Of a DNA stretch of 64,000 nt, positions 16,803-24,964 are shown piece after piece. Position numbers and translations under genes: made by a program. Source of the stretch: JAGNNV01 sp031392925 (GTDB lineage Bacteria > Acidobacteriota > Vicinamibacteria > Fen-336 > JAGNNV01). The DNA lies in the NCBI GenBank assembly GCA_031392925.1, contig JANMVV010000158.1, forward strand, positions 1-64,000, written 5' to 3'. The notes beneath the pieces are model-generated. The model did not search any database. It worked only from the letters and a program-made list of their open reading frames with translations, and was not told the DNA's origin. Positions within the stretch are counted from its first letter, which is position 1; every line of letters begins with the position of its first letter.

Positions 16803-16843
16803 GTGTTCAGCATAGCTGAACACCGTCCGGGAGAAGCGGACGG
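16803..16843. repeat. Two adjoining perfect inverted repeats in a divergent promoter region
   Basis: GTGTTCAGC-ATA-GCTGAACAC (16803-16823) is immediately followed by CCGTCCG-N7-CGGACGG (16823-16843), sharing one base. They sit 6 bp from the acyltransferase start and upstream of the flippase-like gene. Position suggests operators for divergent control, or a 5' leader structure for the acyltransferase-opposite transcript. Confidence 0.6.
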
Positions 16844-16865
16844 GGCGTCAAGGACTACTGAACAA

Positions 16866-17885
16866 ATGTGCGGCGGAACCCCGGGGTATATCCTGCCTGA
16901 CTCCAACCCCACCTTGAGTCGAACTCTCCTCTTCCTGGTCAAGGCCGCCATCTCGGCGGGCCTGCTCGTCTACCTGCTGGGCAGCGTGGACCTTGCGGAT
17001 GTCTTCCGCCACTTTCAGCAGGGCGATCACCGGCTCTTCGGAATCGCGGTGTCCATCTACGTGATCGTGGTCATCCTCTCCACTCTCAGGTGGAAGGTGC
17101 TGCTCGACGCGCTCGGGGGGAAGTCCAGCTTCGGCTCGCTCACCCAGTCGTACCTCATCTCCGCCTTCTTCGCGAACTTCCTCCCCAGCAACGTGGGCGG
17201 CGACGTGGTTCGGGTGACCGAGGCCGCCCGGGCCGCCGGTTCGCATACCGCCTCGCTCACCGTCGCGGGCATGGACCGGTTGGTGGGCTTCATCGCCCTC
17301 TACTTCATCGCCGCGCCCGCCTTCCTGCTCGGCGGCCCGCGGGTCCAGGGGCTGGCGGGCGCGCGCGTCATTCTCGCGGGCCTCACCGTGCTCTTCCTGG
17401 CCATGGGCGCGGTCTTCATGACCCCCGGGTTCGTCACCTCCGTGGCCGGGCGGGTCGGGCTCGGGCGATTTCCATTGATCCACGACAAGTTCGTCACCGT
17501 GCAGGTCGCGCTCAACGCCTTCCGGGCCAACAAGGGCGCGGTGGCGTATTCGTTCCTCCTGTCCCTCGTTCTCCAGTTTCTCGGCGTCTCCTACTTCTTC
17601 ATCGTGGCCCGCGCCCTGGGCATTCCGCTGGCGCTTCCGACCAGCCTCCTCATGGTTCCGCTCTGCACGCTCATTCAGGCCATTCCCATTTCCGTCAACG
17701 GCTGGGGCCTTCGTGAAGGAATGTACGTCCTCTACTTCCAACAGGTCGGGCTGCCCAAGGAGAGCGCGCTCGCCTTCTCCATCGTCGCCTCCGCCCTGGT
17801 GCTCCTCCTTTCCCTCTCCGGCCTCTTCGTCTGGCTGGGCCGGCGATCGCACGCCCACGAAAGCCAGAGCCCGCCGCCGTCATGA
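16866..17885 (+). CDS. Flippase-like integral membrane protein (LPG synthase TM / YbhN family)
   Basis: About 339 aa if started at ATG 16866; the frame is open back to a GTG at 16803 within the palindrome, and a TTG at 16914 just before the first helix is also possible, so the start is uncertain. Eight or so membrane helices with family blocks FFANFLPSNVGGDVVR and DRLVGFIALYF and the C-terminal NGWGLREG. The family includes the membrane part of lysyl-PG synthase and is linked to lipid or lipid-linked sugar translocation. Overlaps the next SGNH gene by ATGA, so both are probably one envelope-modification unit. Confidence 0.85.
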   Translation: MCGGTPGYILPDSNPTLSRTLLFLVKAAISAGLLVYLLGSVDLADVFRHFQQGDHRLFGIAVSIYVIVVILSTLRWKVLLDALGGKSSFGSLTQSYLISAFFANFLPSNVGGDVVRVTEAARAAGSHTASLTVAGMDRLVGFIALYFIAAPAFLLGGPRVQGLAGARVILAGLTVLFLAMGAVFMTPGFVTSVAGRVGLGRFPLIHDKFVTVQVALNAFRANKGAVAYSFLLSLVLQFLGVSYFFIVARALGIPLALPTSLLMVPLCTLIQAIPISVNGWGLREGMYVLYFQQVGLPKESALAFSIVASALVLLLSLSGLFVWLGRRSHAHESQSPPPS

Positions 17886-18937
17886 GCCCCGAGTCCGTGT
17901 GGAACGATCCCGAGCAGGAATACAGGGCCCGCAAGCGCGACGGGGTCAGGCAACGAGTGCGCTTCGGGGAGGGGGCCTTGCTGGTGTTCGGAGTCTTCCT
18001 GGCCGTGGCGACCCTCGAAGGCGGAGCGCGGTTGGCGCAGCGCTCGCAGCCATCCAAGGGGGGCTATTCGCCGGTTCGCGGACACCGGTCTCGCGAGCCC
18101 ATGAACACGGCTGGTTACCGTGACGTCGAGCACACGAAGGAGAAACCGCCCGGAGTTCGCCGCGCCGTCTTCATAGGCGATTCGTTCACGTATGGGGTGG
18201 GCGTGCTGCTGGACGATACCTATCCCAAGCGAACGGAGCGGGGCCTCGCGGCCTCGCGATCGGAAACGTGGGAGTCCGTCGTTCTGGCCGTGCCGGGCAT
18301 CGACACCGAGCAGGAGCAGGTGATCCTCGAGAACGAGGGCTTCGGTTATTCGCCGGACCTGGTGGTGCTGGGCTATGTCCTCAACGACGCGGAGGATCCG
18401 GGCGCCGCGGAGGAGCGCCGCGCGCGGGAGTGGGCCGTCGCCTTGTCAGAGAAACAGAGTCATCCCTTCTGGCGGCGCTCCGCACTGCTCAGCCTGGTCG
18501 CCGATCGACTGCACGCGACGCGAGAGAACCGCAAGCGGATCGAAAATCACCTGAACCTGTATCGGGAGGGGCAGCCGGGCTTCGTCGCGGTGAAGAAGTC
18601 CATTGACGCGATGGCCGCCCGGTGCCGCGAGAAGGGCGTGCCGTTCATCGTGGTTCTCTTTCCCCTGTTCGCCAATCCGCTCGATGACGACTACCCCTTT
18701 GCTTCGGTAAATGAGAAGGTGGCCGCGGTGGCGCGATCGTCGGGGGCGACTTTCATCGATCTGCTTCCCTACTACCACGGCATGGACTGGCATCTGCTCG
18801 TGGTGGAGGGCGCCAGCGACGAGCATCCCAGCGAACTGGCTCATCGGATCGCGGCCCAGGCCCTGCTTTCGGCCCTGGAGTCGTTGCGCCTTCCGCCTCT
18901 GCAGCCCTCGATCGAACCGGCCCATCGAATCCACTAG
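17882..18937 (+). CDS. SGNH/GDSL-family hydrolase, membrane anchored
   Basis: 351 aa. A basic N-terminus precedes one membrane helix (about residues 31-48). SGNH blocks: AVFIGDSFTYGVGV with nucleophile Ser, VLGYVLNDAED with the Asn, and DEHPSELAHRI with the catalytic Asp-x-x-His. The start overlaps the flippase-like gene stop. Similar in design to the protein at 3885-4967, so paralogy is likely. Probably acts on acyl groups of an extracytoplasmic glycan or lipid; the start codon choice is supported by the 4-bp overlap. Confidence 0.86.
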   Translation: MSPESVWNDPEQEYRARKRDGVRQRVRFGEGALLVFGVFLAVATLEGGARLAQRSQPSKGGYSPVRGHRSREPMNTAGYRDVEHTKEKPPGVRRAVFIGDSFTYGVGVLLDDTYPKRTERGLAASRSETWESVVLAVPGIDTEQEQVILENEGFGYSPDLVVLGYVLNDAEDPGAAEERRAREWAVALSEKQSHPFWRRSALLSLVADRLHATRENRKRIENHLNLYREGQPGFVAVKKSIDAMAARCREKGVPFIVVLFPLFANPLDDDYPFASVNEKVAAVARSSGATFIDLLPYYHGMDWHLLVVEGASDEHPSELAHRIAAQALLSALESLRLPPLQPSIEPAHRIH

Positions 18938-18985
18938 ACGCGGGCGGATACGGTATCCTCTGCCCCCGTTGAGCATCCCTTCGCC

Positions 18986-21229
18986 ATGAGCCGGACGCCC
19001 TCGCCCCAAAGGGACATCCGGACCGCCACAGCCTTCTTCTTCCTCAGCGGGGCGGCAGCCTTGGTTTACCAGGTCGCCTGGCAGCGGCTCCTGGGCCTCA
19101 CCACCGGCGTCGCCGTGCACTCCGTGGCCATCATCACCGCGGCCTTCATGGCTGGTCTCGGGATCGGCAGCCACTACGGGGGCCTCTATTCGGCGCGATT
19201 GACGCCGCGACGATCTCTCGTCGCTTTCGGAATCATCGAGATCGCGGTCGCGGCCTTCGCCGCGGTGAGCGTGCCCTTCTATCACGGGCTCCTCTATCGA
19301 ACTCTCCCGGGGCTCTACGACAACATGCTCCTGGGGACCATCACCCACTTCGTTACCCTCCTGCCGCCCACCGCCCTCATGGGCATGTCCCTGCCCTTCC
19401 TGGTACGCGGTCTGGTGGTGGAGCGCGCGGGGGCTGCCCGCACCATCGGTTTCCTCTATGGAGCGAACGCGCTCGGCGCGTCCGCGGGCGCGATCCTCAC
19501 GCCGTGGGTCCTGCTCCGGTTCCTGGGCGTCACCGGCGCGATTCTGGTCGGCGCTCTCGGCAGCGCCGTTGCCGGGGCAGCCGCGCTGATGCTCGCCAAG
19601 CGTCGTGGAGAGGTCGAGGTCGAAGCAGCGCCGGTCGAGTCCGCGGAACACTTCGAAGAGAGCCATGAACCAGCCCAGTCCTTCGAGCGATGGGTGCTGC
19701 TCTACGCGGTTTCCGGTTTCGTCTCGCTCTCTCTCGAAGTGATCTGGTTCCGCGTGCTCGACGTCGGGGCCAAGGGCGGCGCCTTCGCCTTTGGAACCCT
19801 GCTCGCCATCTATCTCCTCGGCCTCGCCACCGGAACGTTCGTGGCCGCCCGCCGGGCCGCGTCCATCAAACGCCCGCTCGCGGTCTTCCTGATGTGCCAG
19901 ATCGGGATCGTTCTCACCACCGTCCTCGCTCACGCGGCTCTGGTCTGGGCTCCGGGCACGTGGCCCGTGATCTCTCGGCTCGTGACCTACGGGCAGCTCT
20001 CGGTCGGCGTGCATCTGCCCTCGACCGACCCGGCGATGTTCTTCATCGTGTTTCTCCTGATGCCCCTCGTTCTCTTCGGGCCCTCCACCTTCCTGATGGG
20101 CTTCGGTTTCCCGGTCCTGCAGCGCGCCACCCAGTCGGATCCTTCATCGAGCGGACGCACCGTGGGCCTGCTGCAGGCGGCGAACATCGCGGGCTGCACG
20201 CTCGGAAGCCTCTTCACCGGTCTGGTGCTGCTCGATCGCGTGGGCACGGCCGGCGTCTTCAAGACTCTGACCCTCATCTCCGTGGTCGTGGCTCTCTTCG
20301 GCTTCAGAGCGCTACGCGAGACGCGTTTCGCCGTCCTCGCCGGAGTCCTCGCCACAACCGCGGTCATGTTCCCGAGCAACGAACACCTCTGGTTTCGGCT
20401 CCATGGAGACCCGGACCCGAAAGGCTCAGTGGTCGAGGAGGACGCGGCCAGCGTCACCCTGCTGACTCCCGAGGCGGATCGATACAAGCTCTGGATCAAC
20501 GGACGCCACAACAGTTGGCTTCCCTATGGCTGGCTGCATACCGCGATCGGCGCGCTGGCCGCGGTCTCACACCCGGCGCCCGTGGACATCGCGGTCATTG
20601 GCCTCGGTTCGGGCGACACCGCGTGGGCATCGGCATCCCGCGCGGAAACGAAGCGCGTGGTGGTCTTCGAACTCGCGTCCAGCCAGCCTGCGCTCCTGAG
20701 GCGCATCTCGGACCTGCCCACCATGGGCCGGGTGAAGGAGTTCCTCTCCGACCCTCGGGTCACCATCGTCAAGGACGACGGGCGCCGACGCCTGCACGCC
20801 GACGGCCGCCAGTACGACATCATCGTGGCCGACTCGGTCTGGACCGACGTGACCATGAGCAACAATCTCTACTCGGTCGAGTTCTACCGGCTGGTCAAGG
20901 ACTCGCTCAAGCCGGGCGGCGTCATGTGCATCCTGGCCAAGACCGACCGGATTCTCGCCGCGGTAAGGCGCGTGTTTCCCTACGCGGTGGCCTTCCGCGA
21001 GGACTTCCTTCTCGTGAGTTCCGAACCGATCCATCTCGACAAGGATCTCTGGCTCGAGCGACTGCGCAGCCAGAGAATGGCGGACTATCTCGGAAAGGGC
21101 CGGGCCCGCGAAGTGGCGGAGTTCGTGCGAGCAGCCATCTACGCGCCTCCCATGGCCTCGATGGCCGACGTGAACTGGGATCTCCAGCCCAAGGACGAGT
21201 TCCTCCGCCCGTACGCTGAGCGCAAGTAG
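18986..21229 (+). CDS. Fused MFS-like / spermidine synthase-like membrane protein, copy 1
   Basis: 747 aa. The first about 460 residues hold 12 or more hydrophobic helices; the C-terminal about 250 residues form a Rossmann methyltransferase-type domain of the polyamine synthase family, with VIGLGSGDTAWAS as the nucleotide loop, VVFELASSQP after it, and IIVADSVWTDVTMSNNLYSVEFY at the active-site position. The usual D-x-x-D-P gate of true spermidine synthases is not conserved, so the reaction is uncertain. It is about the same length and colinear with the next gene, so it arose by tandem duplication. The 48-bp upstream gap holds a TATCCTC motif also found before copy 2. Confidence 0.85.
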   Translation: MSRTPSPQRDIRTATAFFFLSGAAALVYQVAWQRLLGLTTGVAVHSVAIITAAFMAGLGIGSHYGGLYSARLTPRRSLVAFGIIEIAVAAFAAVSVPFYHGLLYRTLPGLYDNMLLGTITHFVTLLPPTALMGMSLPFLVRGLVVERAGAARTIGFLYGANALGASAGAILTPWVLLRFLGVTGAILVGALGSAVAGAAALMLAKRRGEVEVEAAPVESAEHFEESHEPAQSFERWVLLYAVSGFVSLSLEVIWFRVLDVGAKGGAFAFGTLLAIYLLGLATGTFVAARRAASIKRPLAVFLMCQIGIVLTTVLAHAALVWAPGTWPVISRLVTYGQLSVGVHLPSTDPAMFFIVFLLMPLVLFGPSTFLMGFGFPVLQRATQSDPSSSGRTVGLLQAANIAGCTLGSLFTGLVLLDRVGTAGVFKTLTLISVVVALFGFRALRETRFAVLAGVLATTAVMFPSNEHLWFRLHGDPDPKGSVVEEDAASVTLLTPEADRYKLWINGRHNSWLPYGWLHTAIGALAAVSHPAPVDIAVIGLGSGDTAWASASRAETKRVVVFELASSQPALLRRISDLPTMGRVKEFLSDPRVTIVKDDGRRRLHADGRQYDIIVADSVWTDVTMSNNLYSVEFYRLVKDSLKPGGVMCILAKTDRILAAVRRVFPYAVAFREDFLLVSSEPIHLDKDLWLERLRSQRMADYLGKGRAREVAEFVRAAIYAPPMASMADVNWDLQPKDEFLRPYAERK

Positions 21230-21293
21230 CCCCCCAATGTTGTCGCGCCATCGCGGTGCTTGATATCCTCGCCCGCTTGAGTTCAAGATACCT

Positions 21294-23543
21294 ATGAGCC
21301 GGACTACGCCTGGTCGCGACATCCGGTTCGCCACCGCCTTCTTCTTCTTGAGCGGAGCCGCCGCCCTCGTCTATCAGGTGGCCTGGCAGCGCCTCCTCGG
21401 CCTCACCACCGGCATCGCGGTCCATTCGGTCGCGATCATCACCGCCGCTTTCATGGCCGGCCTCGGCATTGGAAGCCAGGTGGGCGGCACGATGTCCGCG
21501 AGACTCACACCGAAGAGGTCGCTCATCGCATTCGCGGTGATCGAGCTTCTGGTGGCCGGCTTCGCAACCGTGAGCGTGCCCTTCTATTACGGCTTCCTGT
21601 ATCGCTACATGCCGCAGTTGTACGACGGCATGGTTCAAGGAGCGATCACCCACTTCCTCTCCCTGCTTCCGCCCACCGCTCTCATGGGAATGTCGCTTCC
21701 TTTCCTGGTGCGCGGCCTCGTGAAGGACCAGGCAGACGCTCCCCGGACCATCGGGTTGCTGTATGGAGCAAACGCGCTCGGCGCCTCGGTCGGAGCGTTC
21801 CTGACCCCGTGGGTGCTCGTCCGGTTCCTCGGCGTAACCGGCGCGATTCTCGTAGGAGCGATCGGGAGCGCGATCGCCGGGATCGGCGCGCTGATCCTGG
21901 CCCGACGCACCGCCGCCGGGATGGCGCCCGAGGCGCCAAGCCAGGAGCCGAAGGCCGCGCCGATTCCCGATTCCACTGACGAGGCCGCTCAGCCTTTGGA
22001 GCGCTGGGTCCTCCTCTACGCCCTGTCGGGGTTCGTCTCGCTTTCTCTCGAAGTGGTCTGGTTCCGGGTCCTCGACGTAACCGCCAAGGGCGGGGCCTTC
22101 GCCTTTGGGACCTTGCTTGCCGTCTATCTCCTCGGGCTTTCCGCGGGTACGTTCGTGGCCGCGCGGCGGGCCGCATCGATAAGACGGCCGCTCGAGGTGT
22201 TCCTCACCTGCCAGATCGGCGTCGTCCTGGTCACCGTCCTCGCCCACTCCCTGCTGGTATGGCTGCCCGCCTCATTTCCGGGAATCTCGTGGATCGTCGC
22301 GTACGGCAAGACGCCCTACGGCGTCCACCTTCGAGCCGCAAGCGTTTGGGAATTCCTGATCGTCTACCTGGGCCTGCCCATTGCTCTGTTCGGACCATCC
22401 ACCTTCCTCATGGGATTCGGATTTCCCGTGCTGCAACGCGCCACTCAGAAGGATCCCGTGAGCAGCGGCCGGACCGTGGGCCTCCTGCAGGCCGCCAACA
22501 TCGCGGGCTGCACCCTGGGCAGTCTCTTCACCGGCCTCGTGCTCCTCGACAAGGTGGGAACGTCGGGCGTCTTTCAGTCGCTCTCGGTGGTGTCCCTGAT
22601 CATCGCGCTGCTGGGCTTTCGCGCCACCCGCCGTGCACGCTTCGGCTGGCTCGCCGCGGCGCTCCTGCTCCTCGGCATCACGTTCCCCGCGAACGAGCAT
22701 CTTTGGCTGCGTCTGCATGGAGATCCCGATCCCGTGATCTCCCTCGTCGAAGAGGACGCCGCCAGCGTCACCCTGCTGACCCCCGAGGGCGAACGCTACA
22801 AGCTCTGGATCAACGGCCGGCACAACAGCTGGCTGCCCTATGGCTGGCTTCACACCGCCATCGGCGCGTTCCCGGCGATCGTGCACCCGAATCCCGAAGA
22901 TGTGGCCGTGGTGGGAATGGGCTCGGGCGACACAGCCTGGGCGGCCTCGTCGAACGAGAAGACCCAGCGCGTCGTGGTCTTCGAGATTGCATCGAGCCAG
23001 CCCCGTCTCATGGCGCGCGTCGCTTCCCGTGATGGCATGAGCCGGGTTGCGCAGTTCCTCGCCGACAAGCGGGTGACCATCGTCAAGGACGACGGCCGGC
23101 GGCGGCTCCACGCCGATGGCCGCAAGTACGACATCATCGTGGCCGACGCCATCGACACAGACTCGACGATGAGCAACAACCTCTACTCCGTCGAGTTCTA
23201 CCGTCTCGTGAAGGACACGTTGAAGCCGGGCGGACTCATGTGCGTCCTCGGAAAGACCTCCAGGATTCGGGCGGCCGCCCAACGTGCCTTCCCTTACGCG
23301 GTGGCCTTCCGAGAGGACCTTCTTCTCGTGAGCGCCGATCCGATCGTCATCGACAAGGAGGCGTGGCTCGAGAAACTTAGGAGCCCGCATCTGGTCGAGT
23401 ACTTCGGCAAAGCGAGGACCCGCGAGATCTCGGAGTTCGTGCGGGGAGCCGTCTACGCGAGGCTTCCACCAAACGGCGCCGAAGTGAACTGGGACCTCCA
23501 GCCGAAGGATGAATTCCTTCGGCCGTTCACCGGCCCGCGGTAG
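21294..23543 (+). CDS. Fused MFS-like / spermidine synthase-like membrane protein, copy 2
   Basis: 749 aa, colinear with copy 1 from the common N-terminus (FFFLSGAAALVYQVAWQRLL) to the common end (VNWDLQPKDEFLRP). The long blocks GRTVGLLQAANIAGCTLGSL and ASVTLLTPEGERYKLWINGR are near-identical in both. The active-site stretch differs: ADAIDTDSTMSNNLYS here versus ADSVWTDVTMSNNLYS in copy 1, so substrate use may have diverged. Variable linkers lie between the membrane halves (about residues 210-235). Spacing of 64 bp after copy 1 and a separate TATCCTC motif suggest it can have its own promoter. Confidence 0.85.
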   Translation: MSRTTPGRDIRFATAFFFLSGAAALVYQVAWQRLLGLTTGIAVHSVAIITAAFMAGLGIGSQVGGTMSARLTPKRSLIAFAVIELLVAGFATVSVPFYYGFLYRYMPQLYDGMVQGAITHFLSLLPPTALMGMSLPFLVRGLVKDQADAPRTIGLLYGANALGASVGAFLTPWVLVRFLGVTGAILVGAIGSAIAGIGALILARRTAAGMAPEAPSQEPKAAPIPDSTDEAAQPLERWVLLYALSGFVSLSLEVVWFRVLDVTAKGGAFAFGTLLAVYLLGLSAGTFVAARRAASIRRPLEVFLTCQIGVVLVTVLAHSLLVWLPASFPGISWIVAYGKTPYGVHLRAASVWEFLIVYLGLPIALFGPSTFLMGFGFPVLQRATQKDPVSSGRTVGLLQAANIAGCTLGSLFTGLVLLDKVGTSGVFQSLSVVSLIIALLGFRATRRARFGWLAAALLLLGITFPANEHLWLRLHGDPDPVISLVEEDAASVTLLTPEGERYKLWINGRHNSWLPYGWLHTAIGAFPAIVHPNPEDVAVVGMGSGDTAWAASSNEKTQRVVVFEIASSQPRLMARVASRDGMSRVAQFLADKRVTIVKDDGRRRLHADGRKYDIIVADAIDTDSTMSNNLYSVEFYRLVKDTLKPGGLMCVLGKTSRIRAAAQRAFPYAVAFREDLLLVSADPIVIDKEAWLEKLRSPHLVEYFGKARTREISEFVRGAVYARLPPNGAEVNWDLQPKDEFLRPFTGPR

Positions 23544-23610
23544 GACCTCCAACGCGGCGTGCGGCCGCGCGACCGGTTGCCTGTTTGGATCTCACGTAAC
23601 ATTTCAAAGC

Positions 23611-24186
23611 ATGCCGGCCCGAAACCCCGTTCTGAAACAGCAGCAGGTGGGCCAGCATGTACGCCGGTTACGAGAACAGGCCCGGCTGTCGGTCCGAGCA
23701 CTCGCGGCCCGCACGGATTTTTCCCCAAGCTTCATCTCCCAACTGGAGAACGGGCAGGTTTCCCCTTCGATCCACTCGATGGAGAAGATCGCGAATGTCC
23801 TTGGCGTCACTCTCGGGTCATTCTTCGCCGCGGTCGGCCCGGGAGAAGGTGGTCTCGTCCTGCGCCGCGCCGATCGCGAGCCGATTCCGAGTTCCTGGTC
23901 CAACGCCGAGCTCGAGTCGCTGGGCCGGCACAGCCCCCAGCGACGGCTCGATCCCCTCCTCATCACCCTCGCGCCCGGCGGTCGCAGCGGCAAGCATCCG
24001 GTGGCGCACCGCACGGAAGAGTTCGCGCTCATCCTCAAGGGCCGGGTTCATCTCCGGCTCGGACCCGACGAACATGTGCTTTCGACCGGGGACTCCGTGA
24101 CCCTCATCGGCGGAGAGCTCCGGTTGTGGGTAAACGAGGGGCGGGCCCCGTGCCAGGTTCTGATCGTGGGGCTCGCTCTCGGTTGA
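23611..24186 (+). CDS. XRE-family regulator with C-terminal cupin sensor domain
   Basis: 191 aa from ATG 23611; a longer frame to 23509 overlaps the previous gene. The N-terminal helix-turn-helix covers about residues 10-65 (VRRLREQARLSVRALAART, FSPSFISQLENGQVSPSI). The C-terminal half is a cupin barrel with HRTEEFALILKGRVHLRLG and the DSVTLIGGELR strand. This XRE-cupin architecture usually senses a small metabolite; relatives control polyamine (PuuR-type) and amino-acid genes. Being next to two polyamine-synthase-like genes makes them candidate targets, which is inference. Confidence 0.88.
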   Translation: MPARNPVLKQQQVGQHVRRLREQARLSVRALAARTDFSPSFISQLENGQVSPSIHSMEKIANVLGVTLGSFFAAVGPGEGGLVLRRADREPIPSSWSNAELESLGRHSPQRRLDPLLITLAPGGRSGKHPVAHRTEEFALILKGRVHLRLGPDEHVLSTGDSVTLIGGELRLWVNEGRAPCQVLIVGLALG

Positions 24187-24189
24187 GCG

Positions 24190-24246
24190 GAGAGTCCCTT
24201 TGGGCCTTGGGGCTTTCGCCCTGGCGCGGGTAGACTCCCTTTTTCG
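24190..24246 (+). terminator. Probable terminator after the XRE-cupin gene
   Basis: Inner stem GGGC-TTTC-GCCC within an outer GAGTC/GACTC pairing, followed by CCCTTTTTCG. The combination of stacked stems and a five-T run downstream of the stop fits an intrinsic terminator. Confidence 0.5.
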
Positions 24247-24249
24247 TGG

Positions 24250-24343
24250 CCGGACCGCGTAAGAGGCCAGGCACCGGGTTCGGTGTCCGGTCGATGCAAG
24301 CCTCCCGTGGCGTTGATGCCTGACGGGCGTCACCGGCGACGGC
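24250..24343 (+). promoter_or_regulatory. Structured 5' leader, possible GEMM-like (c-di-GMP) riboswitch
   Basis: Between the terminator-like structure and the lipoprotein start at 24369 lies a GC-rich leader with a hairpin CACCG-GGTT-CGGTG, an enclosing GACCG/CGGTC pairing, the motif GATGCAAGCC, and a second stem CCCGT...ACGGG followed by GTCACCGGCGA. The order (hairpin, GCAAGCC core, second stem, CACC/GGCGA closing segment) resembles c-di-GMP-I riboswitches, whose core is GACGCAAAGCC, but several core bases differ and the first loop is not GAAA. I cannot fold or score it here, so the class is open. Confidence 0.35.
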
Positions 24344-24368
24344 ACTTCTTTTCTTGAGGGAAACTACT

Positions 24369-24902
24369 ATGAGCCGAACTCTTCGCATCAGCCTGGCGTG
24401 TCTGGGCCTTCCCCTCGCTATGGCCCTCGCGAGCTGCGGCAAAGGCGCGACTACCTCGACCCCGACCGGGTCGACCGGCACGCCCACGCCGACGCCCACC
24501 GCGACTCCGACCCCGACCCCGACTCCGACCGCCGCCCTCAAGTGCGAGTTACCGGAGCGACCTGACTGTGGCGCTTCGTGCTGCTTCGAAGGTGGCGGCA
24601 ACCCCTACTTTGCTGTGATCGACAACGCTCAGGCCGACCTCGAGCGCACGCGTCCCGACCTCTTCAACTCGAACGGTTCCCTCAAGGTCGACGAAGTCAC
24701 GTACACCCGGATCCTGGCCGACAAGATCACGGCCATGACCGGAATCTGCGCGATCGGCGGCGGCCAGGGCTCGTCGCGATCCAAGGATGAGGTTGGCCTC
24801 AAGCGGGACAACGGCTCCTCCACCAACGTCGACACCATCATCGGCAGCTCGAACACGCCCTACATCGGCGGCGTCTACACCTGCCGTCCGGCGGCTTTCT
24901 AA
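24369..24902 (+). CDS. Cys-rich lipoprotein with Thr-Pro linker (family member 2)
   Basis: 177 aa from ATG 24369, with GAGGGAA upstream; a TTG at 24354 is an alternative. Lipobox LASC, then a long TPTPTPTATPTPTPTPT linker, then a domain with C-ELPERPDCG, SCC, GICAIGG, KDEV and C-terminal YTCRPAAF. Each of these blocks has a counterpart in the protein at 13734-14303, including the six cysteines, so the two form one exported, probably disulfide-bonded family. The gene has a long structured leader and is followed by a strong hairpin, so it is probably a single-gene unit. Function unknown. Confidence 0.8.
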   Translation: MSRTLRISLACLGLPLAMALASCGKGATTSTPTGSTGTPTPTPTATPTPTPTPTAALKCELPERPDCGASCCFEGGGNPYFAVIDNAQADLERTRPDLFNSNGSLKVDEVTYTRILADKITAMTGICAIGGGQGSSRSKDEVGLKRDNGSSTNVDTIIGSSNTPYIGGVYTCRPAAF

Positions 24903-24933
24903 GGTCTCCGCGAGGCAGCGCTCGTTGCGCCCC

Positions 24934-24955
24934 GGGCGGCGAGAAATCGCCGCCC
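24934..24955. terminator. Bidirectional terminator between convergent genes
   Basis: Perfect 9-bp stem GGGCGGCGA / TCGCCGCCC with a GAAA loop, followed on the plus strand by TTCGTGTTT. It lies between the stop of the lipoprotein (24902) and the stop of the convergent glycosyltransferase (24965). Confidence 0.7.
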
Positions 24956-24964
24956 TTCGTGTTT

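Noticed and set aside
24250..24343. Cobalamin, SAM, TPP or glycine riboswitch
   Set aside because: None of their core motifs is seen; only the GCAAGCC arrangement gives a partial match to c-di-GMP-I.
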